This document shows positions 7,548 to 12,780 of a stretch of 12,780 nt of DNA, in pieces. The notes under the pieces are model-generated. The model saw only the letters and a list, made by a program, of their open reading frames with translations. It was not told where the DNA came from and ran no database searches. The position numbers and the translations under genes were made by a program. Numbering within the stretch: the stretch's first letter is position 1; every line of letters begins with the position of its first letter. The stretch is from positions 1 to 12,780 of the forward strand of contig CAYJHD010000056.1 in assembly GCA_964370015.1 (NCBI GenBank), given 5' to 3'. Origin of the DNA: CAYJAD01 sp964370015 (GTDB taxonomy: Bacteria; Desulfobacterota; Desulfovibrionia; Desulfovibrionales; Desulfovibrionaceae).

Positions 7548-8601
7548 CATTCTTCTGACGGGCGTTGGCTTAGGGGCTAAATTTTTCCAAAAAGAAGTTC
7601 CCAGTAATATGGATTTTTTTACTTTGGTAGCTAATCCACAAATATTATTGTGGGCTAATAAAATTATCCTATCACCGGAGGCTGTAAATTACATATCGTA
7701 TATCGAAAACTTAAAAGAAAAAAACGAATTCCACATTATAATAGAAAAAATTTATGAAGTTTGTGACAAAACAAATTTATTTGAATTCAAAAATTATGAC
7801 AATGAAAACGACACTAAAAATCTAAAAATTATAAGAAAACGAGTAGGTAATGAAATTGAACAAATAAAAAAGTCAGAAATTCTTGATTTACAACGTTCTG
7901 AGCTTCCTGGAGGTGTAAAAATAGGATGTACAGACTATTGTCTTCCTAAAATATTATCATTTCACACTTCTATATATTTTGCTAATAAATGGGGGGCACA
8001 AATAATTGCAAATAGAGAATTTACAAACTATTTTAGAGCATCAAATAATAAGTATCTAAGCAACATAAATAGAAATCATCATGAAATAAAAGCCCTAGAC
8101 AAAATTTTATCTTGGAAATTGCCTAAACTTCCATTCTCATGCTTTGGAAACAAAGATAAATGTAAATATTGCAAACATTATGAAAGCTCTCTCATTTCAA
8201 AGCATAAAGAGTTTGATCAATTTCTTTATTCATATTTAAATTTTAGAGGGTTTGATGAAATCCTTCAGATAAGAAACATTGTTACAGAAATAACTCAAGA
8301 TATTGAATATGAAGATATTTCTGTGAAAGAAATTATTGCCAAGTATAAAGAAAAAGAAATCAACGTCAGAAAAGCAAACGCTAAGCTTGTCAAATACACA
8401 AATGCAACAAGTAATGTTCTTTTTGGCGCTTCACTATGCATTCCGGTATTAGCTAACATCATACCACAAATACAGTCACTTGACTCTGCGGTTATAGCAA
8501 ATACGGCGTTAGGCGCAGCTACAATGGCAGGAGTAGTTGATAGAATAAAAGAAAAAATAAAGATACGAAAAAACTGGGTTTATTTTAAGATTGACAACTA
8601 A
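7537..8601 (+). CDS. Unrecognised protein translationally coupled to the type ISP gene
   Basis: 354 residues; I do not recognise the family. The start overlaps the ISP gene's end by 11 bases and has a weak AGGG at 7525-7528, so it is probably read by coupled translation. A cysteine cluster C202-x6-C209-x2-C212-x-H214 could bind a metal such as zinc, and G-C-T-D-Y-C lies further upstream. Two hydrophobic, Ala/Ile-rich stretches (about 290-312 and 318-335) near the C-terminus could be membrane or amphipathic helices; they are followed by a basic end. There is no signal peptide: the N-terminus is only mildly hydrophobic. The middle of the protein is Lys/Glu/Asn-rich. The gene is much more AT-rich than the helicase facing it, suggesting separate acquisition. 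It ends 10 bases from the convergent helicase gene, with no terminator seen. A role in the restriction system (modulator, effector or immunity) is inferred only from position. Confidence 0.8.
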   Translation: MSYNILLTGVGLGAKFFQKEVPSNMDFFTLVANPQILLWANKIILSPEAVNYISYIENLKEKNEFHIIIEKIYEVCDKTNLFEFKNYDNENDTKNLKIIRKRVGNEIEQIKKSEILDLQRSELPGGVKIGCTDYCLPKILSFHTSIYFANKWGAQIIANREFTNYFRASNNKYLSNINRNHHEIKALDKILSWKLPKLPFSCFGNKDKCKYCKHYESSLISKHKEFDQFLYSYLNFRGFDEILQIRNIVTEITQDIEYEDISVKEIIAKYKEKEINVRKANAKLVKYTNATSNVLFGASLCIPVLANIIPQIQSLDSAVIANTALGAATMAGVVDRIKEKIKIRKNWVYFKIDN

Positions 8602-8611
8602 ACTTGTACAG

Positions 8612-9904
8612 TTACCCCAAAAAATCCACCACACGCCTATCCAATATGGCGTCATCTTCCCGTATGGCTTTAAGCAAGTGCATATCCGCCTTGGTGCGTG
8701 TACGGCTTAAAGCCACATAGAGCTGCCCGTGAGCGAAGGCGCCACGGCTCATATCAAGAATCACCTTATCCAGCGTCTTACCTTGGGCTTTGTGTATGGT
8801 TAGGGCATAGCCCAGCTGTAAAGGAAATTGAATAAAAGCACCCACTTCCTCTTCTTCTATTTTGCCTGTGGCTGGGTTAAACTCATAGGCATATTTGGGC
8901 CATTTTTCCCGCACAACGTGTACAGCAAGGCCACTTTGCACCAGCTGCACAGTAATAATGTCATCTTCCAGTTTGGTCACCACAGCGGAGGTACCATTAA
9001 TGCAATCGGGGGAAATATTACGATTAAAAATGACCAGAGCTCCCACCTTTAGCGTCAGCACAGCCGGAGCCGGCGTTTCCTTTTCAGCATCAAAATTTCC
9101 CGTGGTAGAACAGGCATAGGAACGCGGTTCTACTCGTATGGCATTGAGTTTGGCGGTATTTATGCCTTCGGCTGTTTTTCTATAGGGGGTAATGGTCATG
9201 GCGGTCTTCAGCGCATCAAGATTGCGTATCCGTGCGGAATTAAAATACGCCACACAATCTGCATCCACAGTTCCCTGCCGAATGCTCTGTAAATGCAGCA
9301 TAAGCTCAGCATCACTCTGCCTATAAATGCGCGTCAACTCCACCGTGGTAAATCCCCCTGCCCCATAGGATTTGGCATCAAAAAAGTAGGCATCTTTGTG
9401 GCCATAGGTGGTCTTAAAAATGGGTTTGGCGCTTTCTCTTATGACAGGCGGTAATTGGCATAAATCCCCAATAAACACCACTTGCAATCCACCGAAGGGA
9501 GCGTCACTGCGCCGCGCTTTCTTGGTGAGCATATCAATGGCGTCCAGCATATCTGGCCGCACCATGGATACTTCGTCAATAATGAGCACATCAGCCTTTT
9601 CCATAATACGCTTGGTCTTCTGCCCCAGCTTCAAATTCTCCATAATGAAAAAATCACTGAAGGGAAAGTAAAAAAGCGAGTGCAAAGTGACACCACCAAT
9701 ATTCAAAGCGGCAATGGCCGTGGGGCAAGCAATACAATAACGCTTCTTTGTGTGCTCTTTGAAATATTGCACAAAGGTACTTTCACCTGTACCAGCTTGC
9801 CCTTGTACAAAAAAATTCCCCTGGCCATTTTCTATGGCATCAAAAAGACGCGCCTGCACAGCGTCAAGCTGTGTGGGTGCTGAGAGTGCTTGTGTGGTAT
9901 TCAT
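8612..9904 (-). CDS. Pif1/RecD2-like superfamily 1B DNA helicase with a K-to-E Walker A
   Basis: 430 residues of a compact SF1B helicase, normally an ATP-driven 5'-3' DNA helicase. Motifs in order are Walker A A-G38-T-G-E41-S42-T, P61-T-A-I-A-A-L-N, I-I-D110-E111-V-S-M (Walker B), G146-D-L-C-Q-L-P-P-V, then near the C-terminus T-I-H-K-A-Q-G-K-T-L-D and G393-Q-L-Y-V-A-L-S-R401. Everything fits the Pif1/RecD2 group except residue 41, where the phosphate-binding lysine is replaced by glutamate (codon GAA, read from TTC at 9782-9784). This predicts loss or strong loss of ATP hydrolysis unless the base is a sequencing error. No Shine-Dalgarno sequence precedes the ATG at 9902-9904, but a short minus-strand frame ends 2 bases before it, so coupling is possible. 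The gene converges on the 354-residue gene. Confidence 0.85.
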   Translation of the reverse strand: MNTTQALSAPTQLDAVQARLFDAIENGQGNFFVQGQAGTGESTFVQYFKEHTKKRYCIACPTAIAALNIGGVTLHSLFYFPFSDFFIMENLKLGQKTKRIMEKADVLIIDEVSMVRPDMLDAIDMLTKKARRSDAPFGGLQVVFIGDLCQLPPVIRESAKPIFKTTYGHKDAYFFDAKSYGAGGFTTVELTRIYRQSDAELMLHLQSIRQGTVDADCVAYFNSARIRNLDALKTAMTITPYRKTAEGINTAKLNAIRVEPRSYACSTTGNFDAEKETPAPAVLTLKVGALVIFNRNISPDCINGTSAVVTKLEDDIITVQLVQSGLAVHVVREKWPKYAYEFNPATGKIEEEEVGAFIQFPLQLGYALTIHKAQGKTLDKVILDMSRGAFAHGQLYVALSRTRTKADMHLLKAIREDDAILDRRVVDFLG

Positions 9905-9906
9905 GA

Positions 9907-10056
9907 TTATTCATGAAGCCATGATGGACAGAAAATGTCAATATCAAGGTAAAAGCTAGCGCTTTGCAGGAAATATTGGTAGTACCCTAGATTTCTACTT
10001 AGTCTTTTCTGGGTAAAAACCTCGGCAAATCTTAGCCAAACGAGGGTATTTTCCAT
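9907..10056 (-). CDS. Possible 49-residue leader ORF upstream of the helicase
   Basis: On the minus strand an ATG (10054-10056) opens a 49-codon frame ending in TAA at 9907-9909, two bases before the helicase ATG. The peptide is aromatic-rich (W-L-R-F near the start, Y-Y-Q-Y-F-L in the middle). No Shine-Dalgarno sequence lies before its ATG. The tight spacing, and the lack of a ribosome-binding site on the helicase, are compatible with reinitiation. It may equally be a chance frame; there is no known family. Confidence 0.22.
   Translation of the reverse strand: MENTLVWLRFAEVFTQKRLSRNLGYYQYFLQSASFYLDIDIFCPSWLHE
10020..10045 (-). promoter_or_regulatory. Hairpin with T tract on the minus strand (attenuator-like)
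   Basis: CCTCG (10020-10024) pairs with CGAGG (10041-10045), with an inner GC-rich pairing of GGC and GCC. Read on the minus strand, the stem is followed by TTTTT (10019 down to 10015). It lies inside the putative leader of the helicase gene, so an intrinsic attenuator is possible. The stem is short, so this is weak. Confidence 0.3.
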
Positions 10057-10139
10057 GTTCAAAAAACACTTATTTAATTATTTCAACAAAATAACTAGTT
10101 GACTTTTTATATATCTGTTCATTTTTCGTTTAAAACTAC

Positions 10140-10152
10140 GTGCCACAATGGC
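10140..10152 (+). repeat. Direct repeat copy 1, GTGCCACAATGGC
   Basis: Matches the copy at 10290-10302 in 12 of 13 positions, in the same orientation and with start positions 150 bases apart. Both copies lie upstream of the HUH-type replication gene, where a replication-protein binding site would be expected. Two copies are too few to be called iterons. Confidence 0.45.
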
Positions 10153-10289
10153 GTCACTTTTTCTGCCACCTCATGCCCTTTCATATGTACCCTTTTTCTC
10201 CCCTCCTGTAAAAAATAATTCGGACAATATATTATGTAGAAAAAATGCTCACCTTCACTGCCAAGCACCAGAACATTTCCTTACCGGTG

Positions 10290-10302
10290 GTGCCACAATC
10301 GC
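10290..10302 (+). repeat. Direct repeat copy 2, GTGCCACAATCGC
   Basis: Second copy of the 13-mer at 10140, differing only at the eleventh base. It starts 83 bases before the Gp2-like ATG. The sequence just before it, ACCGGTGGTGCCAC, has local dyad symmetry (GTG/CAC). Confidence 0.45.
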
Positions 10303-10319
10303 TAGGAGTTAGGTAATAC

Positions 10320-10343
10320 ATATATAAGAATATATATAAGAAT
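10320..10343 (+). repeat. Perfect tandem duplication of a 12-mer, ATATATAAGAAT
   Basis: Two exact, adjacent copies (10320-10331 and 10332-10343). Each contains TATAAG, a fair -10 hexamer. The pair lies 16 bases before the Shine-Dalgarno sequence of the Gp2-like gene. It may be a duplicated -10 box, a DNA-unwinding element, or a slippage product that can vary in copy number and alter expression. Confidence 0.75.
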
Positions 10344-10372
10344 TATTTTCATACTATTAGGAGAGAGAAACC

Positions 10373-10963
10373 ATGACACAGACATACCCATTGTACACCC
10401 AAGAGCAGTATCAGTATCAGCAGACTATGTTGGCACAATTAACAAACTTACTCTATCACTACACCCATAAGCACAGTAAAGCACTTGTGGTGCGCTTCGA
10501 CGTGCACTTTCCTTCAGGGTATCCTGCTACAGCTGACAATTACCATATATCTGATGCACTGGCATATTTAATGAAAAAATATAAAAGGCAAGGCTTAGAC
10601 CCAAAGTACTTTTGGGTACGAGAGCAGGACAGCAGCGTGCATCACCACTATCATGTGGTTCTCTTTCTTGATGGCCAGAAAGTATGCTCATACAAACATG
10701 TTTTTCAGAATATGGAAGAAATATGGGGAAGAATTTTAGATTACGACGTTAATGGCTGTATCCACCATTGCAATAAAAACCATGACGGTAGTACGGATAT
10801 GGGCAGAAATGGCTTACAAATTCGTAGATGCGATGGTCAGGAAATTATGCACCAGCAAATGCAAGCGGTATACAATCAAATTTCTTATTTAGCTAAGATG
10901 GATACAAAGGTCTTTAATAACAATGGCATCAGGAATTTTGCTATGAGTAGGATTGCGAGATAA
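10373..10963 (+). CDS. Inovirus Gp2 / YagK-YfjJ-like replication protein (HUH type)
   Basis: 196 residues. Relatives are inovirus Gp2-like replication proteins and YagK/YfjJ proteins of prophages and satellites. The HUH core is H90-H-H92-Y-H94 followed by V-V-L-F-L-D-G, giving the H-hydrophobic-H metal pair. Downstream, Y167-N-Q-I-S-Y172-L-A-K175-M-D-T-K and then R-N-F-A-M-S-R match the family's C-terminal signature; Y172 or Y167 is the likely DNA-nicking tyrosine. The first 30 residues are Gln/Tyr-rich. The ATG at 10373 has a good AGGAG at 10359-10363, 9 bases upstream. The gene ends 6 bases from the convergent Fic gene. It probably nicks an origin for rolling-circle replication of the element. 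Family assignment is by motif memory only, and the exact catalytic tyrosine is uncertain. Confidence 0.75.
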   Translation: MTQTYPLYTQEQYQYQQTMLAQLTNLLYHYTHKHSKALVVRFDVHFPSGYPATADNYHISDALAYLMKKYKRQGLDPKYFWVREQDSSVHHHYHVVLFLDGQKVCSYKHVFQNMEEIWGRILDYDVNGCIHHCNKNHDGSTDMGRNGLQIRRCDGQEIMHQQMQAVYNQISYLAKMDTKVFNNNGIRNFAMSRIAR

Positions 10964-10969
10964 AGCGTA

Positions 10970-11743
10970 TTATGCAGTACATGACAAGTACATATCAAGC
11001 TGCTCTTCCACAGCCTCTGCCACAAGCGTAAGCATAGGGTTTATATTAGCATCACCATAATAAGCATCAAAGGCTTCGTAGTATTTTTTTCTATCAGTGA
11101 ATTTTATATTCACAGGTGGATAGCCATTTTGCATAAGGTCAAGATTTATAAGTAAGCGACCGGTTCTGCCATTACCGTCAATAAATGGATGTATACCCTC
11201 AAATTTTACATGAAAAAGAGCGATTCTATGCACTATGTGGGGGATATTACTGGCATCACTTTGCATGGCCATATTTTCTACTAAAAGAGTCGACATTTTT
11301 TCTGCAATAAAAAGAGGAGCAGTAGGTTCAACATAAGCACCGGATATGCGTACAGGTATTTTTCTATACACGCCTTTATCTTGCGGCCTATCCATAAGTA
11401 CCAAAGTGTGAATCTCTTTTATGACGGATTCTGTAAGCTCAATCTTATTTTGTGCAATATCTTGCACATAAGCGAAGGCATCTCTATGCCCTACTGCCTC
11501 AAGATGGTCTTTAAGGGGCTTTTGATCAATGGTAAGCCCTTGTAAAACCAAAGCTGTTTCACGCAATGTCAGCGTATTTCCTTCAATGGCATTGGAATTA
11601 TAGGTAAAATCCACAAGAAAATCCTCACGTAAACGTTCCAACTCCCCTTGCGTAAGCGGACGACAAGTATCAAGCTGCGCCTTTTTATTCGTTATGCGCT
11701 CAAGAAGCTCTTTATTGTGCTGTGAAAGTTCTTGTTTGGCCAT
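10970..11743 (-). CDS. Fic/DOC family protein, class II autoinhibited
   Basis: 257 residues of a Fic-domain enzyme, typically an AMP-transferase acting on hydroxyl side chains of target proteins. The catalytic motif H185-P-F-I-D-G-N-G-R-T-G-R196 is intact, including the histidine, the anion-binding G-N-G and both arginines. An inhibitory helix motif S50-N-A-I-E54-G55 lies at the N-terminus, as in class II Fic proteins that carry their own inhibitor; E54 would block ATP gamma-phosphate placement. No separate antitoxin gene flanks it, which agrees with that class. The start at 11743 has GAGGAA (read from TTCCTC at 11752-11757), 8 bases upstream. It is transcribed toward the Gp2-like gene and away from the 177-residue gene. 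The target is unknown. Confidence 0.92.
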   Translation of the reverse strand: MAKQELSQHNKELLERITNKKAQLDTCRPLTQGELERLREDFLVDFTYNSNAIEGNTLTLRETALVLQGLTIDQKPLKDHLEAVGHRDAFAYVQDIAQNKIELTESVIKEIHTLVLMDRPQDKGVYRKIPVRISGAYVEPTAPLFIAEKMSTLLVENMAMQSDASNIPHIVHRIALFHVKFEGIHPFIDGNGRTGRLLINLDLMQNGYPPVNIKFTDRKKYYEAFDAYYGDANINPMLTLVAEAVEEQLDMYLSCTA

Positions 11744-11914
11744 GGATGTATTTCCTCATTGATATGCCATAGAGTTTACTTTTTTTAACTTGCTTCAGCA
11801 ATGAGAAATATTTTTTTACTTTAACTACTTATTATATGTAAATATCCCCAAGCAGCTCTATTACCCCCAAAGCCTGTGTGAAGGGATAAATCTTATTAAA
11901 AATTGGAGAATTAT
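11744..11914. promoter_or_regulatory. Divergent promoter region with an operator-like palindrome
   Basis: 171 AT-rich bases between the leftward Fic gene and the rightward 177-residue gene. They hold both ribosome-binding sites, A/T tracts and an inverted repeat TTGCT-TC-AGCAA at 11790-11801. No -35/-10 pair stands out on either strand. The HTH protein at 12464 is an obvious candidate to bind here, but that is inference. Confidence 0.45.
11905..11908 (+). promoter_or_regulatory. Shine-Dalgarno GGAG that fixes the start at 11915
   Basis: GGAG sits 6 bases before ATG 11915. It rules against an upstream in-frame TTG at 11903, which overlaps the ribosome-binding site itself. Confidence 0.85.
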
Positions 11915-12448
11915 ATGAGTAAACAAGAAACGTATTTGAAAACAGAAATTATAGAACGCCCTTGTAAAGAAAATGAGCTTACCGCCATTGTAAGAGCTGA
12001 GTACAAATCAGAGCGAAGTAAAATTATAGATTTTGGTTCTGCTGATGCAAAAAGCACAAAAAGTAAAAGTCCTAAAAAAATCATGGATATTGCCCGCGAT
12101 GAAGCTCTAGAAAGGGTGAAAAAAGAAGCCATGAGGGGTACTACCCACAACACTGAAGCAACAGCCAATAGTGATGCTAAAATAAGGGAAACTGTTCCAC
12201 AACCGATGACGCAGCAGATGCAAACCCAGGCATCAAATACGGCACAAAATCCTGCCCCTGTAATTCCCAAATACAAGCACAGTACAACAAGGCCTGCCTC
12301 ACCCAAACAATTCCATCGGCTTAAAAGCAACGCATACATGGATACATTGGAAGCGCTAGCTGAAAATATGTGTGGTAAAAGCTTTTATCAAATAAGCAGT
12401 GCCGACGCCGATACACTTATAAAGTATTTAGAACGTAACCCACAATAA
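11915..12448 (+). CDS. Probable ssDNA-annealing-type accessory protein of the element
   Basis: 177 residues from the ATG chosen by GGAG at 11905-11908. The N-terminal part (about 22-72: A-I-V-R-A-E-Y, D-F-G-S-A-D-A, then a helix I-A-R-D-E-A-L-E-R-V) resembles the 'variable-region plus Arg/Ala-rich helix' of Rad52-like or ssDNA-binding phage and plasmid proteins. Residues about 90-125 are a Gln/Pro/Thr-rich flexible linker. Residues 128-175 (S-P-K-Q-F, then G-K-S-F-Y-Q-I, then D-A-D-T-L-I-K-Y-L) fit a small helical C-terminal domain often found in the same proteins (K-Q ... GKS ... EA..LI..L pattern). The protein is Lys-rich and has no membrane segment. It is the first gene of a rightward unit; the HTH gene starts 15 bases after its stop. 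The function is inference from remembered patterns and no annealing activity can be shown. Confidence 0.75.
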   Translation: MSKQETYLKTEIIERPCKENELTAIVRAEYKSERSKIIDFGSADAKSTKSKSPKKIMDIARDEALERVKKEAMRGTTHNTEATANSDAKIRETVPQPMTQQMQTQASNTAQNPAPVIPKYKHSTTRPASPKQFHRLKSNAYMDTLEALAENMCGKSFYQISSADADTLIKYLERNPQ

Positions 12449-12463
12449 ATATAGGAGTTTTTC

Positions 12464-12780
12464 ATGCCCAACTACATCCACCACCCACCACAGCAATGTA
12501 CGAATAACTTTAGACAAAGTAATCATATACAGCGCCATTCTAAACATTATGTGCCAGAAAACCCCATACTCACCAACCCTGTAGGCTCAGATAACTTCTT
12601 CACCGCCATAGAAGCCGCCTTACCTCCAGTTTTTACCAGAAAGAAAGCTGCAGAAGTGCTTGGAGGTCTTATTTCTGCCAAAACCTTGTCTAACCTCGAT
12701 GCCCTGAGAACTGGCCCACCCCGTGTATGGCTCGGTTCAAAGGTTGGCTATAAGAGAGAGGAATTTATGCTTTGGCTTAA
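12464..12780 (+). CDS. AlpA/MerR-like helix-turn-helix DNA-binding protein (partial, cut by window end)
   Basis: 105 residues are visible and the frame is open at the edge. Residues about 56-105 form a short HTH domain (F-T-R-K-K-A-A-E-V-L-G-G, then S-A-K-T-L-S-N-L-D, then V-G-Y-K-R-E-E-F-M-L-W-L) like AlpA or excisionase-type regulators of prophages and satellites. The first 45 residues are His/Gln/Asn-rich and look disordered. AGGAG at 12453-12457 precedes the ATG by 6 bases. In such elements this gene usually sits just before the RepA-like ATPase and controls replication or excision genes. The protein probably ends soon after the edge, since the domain's usual W-L-N/K end has been reached. 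Confidence 0.8.
   Translation, partial: MPNYIHHPPQQCTNNFRQSNHIQRHSKHYVPENPILTNPVGSDNFFTAIEAALPPVFTRKKAAEVLGGLISAKTLSNLDALRTGPPRVWLGSKVGYKREEFMLWL

Larger units (their letters stand above)
9905..10372. other. AT-rich intergenic region, candidate replication origin and promoters
   Basis: 468 bases between the leftward helicase and the rightward Gp2-like gene, with no convincing gene apart from the doubtful 49-codon minus frame. It contains a hairpin (10020-10045), a spaced repeat of GTGCCACAATNGC (10140 and 10290), an imperfect AT palindrome (10224-10237) and a tandem 12-mer next to the Gp2 ribosome-binding site. HUH replication proteins often act on sites close to their own gene, so an origin here is plausible but unproved. 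It must also hold the promoters of both flanking genes; TTGACT at 10099-10104 is a possible -35 without a good -10. Confidence 0.4.

Noticed and set aside
8602..8611. Bidirectional terminator between the convergent genes
   Set aside because: Only 10 bases separate the stops and no stem can be drawn there.
9482..9883. 133-codon plus-strand frame opposite the helicase
   Set aside because: The minus strand carries an ordered set of helicase motifs over the same bases, so this is a shadow.
9901..9916. Two TCATGA palindromes separated by TTAT near the helicase start
   Set aside because: Six-base palindromes that arise from overlapping ATG codons; no further symmetry to suggest an operator.
11903..11914. 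Upstream TTG start for the 177-residue gene
   Set aside because: The TTG overlaps the GGAG site; ATG at 11915 has ideal spacing.
11911..12339. 142-codon hydrophobic minus-strand frame that looks like a membrane protein
   Set aside because: The hydrophobicity is the complement of the Lys/Glu/Ala-rich 177-residue gene; it has no start signal of its own.

Overview
The window looks like an accessory mobile element or small replicon from a Gram-negative bacterium, most likely Pseudomonadota or a related proteobacterial lineage. That guess rests on the gene families (AlpA/MerR-like HTH protein, RepA-type AAA ATPase, inovirus Gp2/YagK-YfjJ-like replication protein, type ISP restriction enzyme), not on any rRNA or core gene, so the host is uncertain. 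No tRNA, rRNA, CRISPR array, integrase, transposase or IS end was seen.

Left part (1-2512): the 3' tail of an upstream reading frame, then an 803-residue replication-type protein (degenerate Toprim-like region, RecA-fold ATPase, winged-helix end) closed by a strong intrinsic terminator. Middle (2535-8601): a cargo unit with its own promoter. It holds one very large restriction-modification-helicase gene (type ISP, LlaGI/LlaBIII-like), broken by a frameshift near 3780-3790, with an AT-rich target-recognition segment. An unrecognised AT-rich 354-residue gene overlaps its stop codon by 11 bases. Facing this unit is a Pif1/RecD2-like helicase (8612-9904, minus) whose Walker A lysine reads as glutamate.

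Right part (9905-12780): a 468-base AT-rich non-coding region with hairpins, a spaced 12/13 repeat and a perfect 12-bp tandem repeat leads into an HUH-type Gp2-like replication protein. A class II Fic protein converges on it. A 177-residue protein that resembles ssDNA-annealing accessory proteins then starts a rightward operon with an HTH gene cut by the window end.

Working model: the 177-residue protein, HTH protein, RepA-like ATPase and Gp2-like protein form the replication and maintenance core. The ISP enzyme with its coupled gene, the Pif1-like helicase and Fic are conflict or defence cargo. If the two ends of the window join, the HTH frame continues across the junction without a stop and ends overlapping the RepA-like start. 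The window could therefore be a complete circular element, but this is inference only. Three enzymes carry apparently disabling changes (frameshifted ISP, K-to-E P-loop, degenerate Toprim), which makes real decay, regulation and sequencing error the main alternatives to separate.
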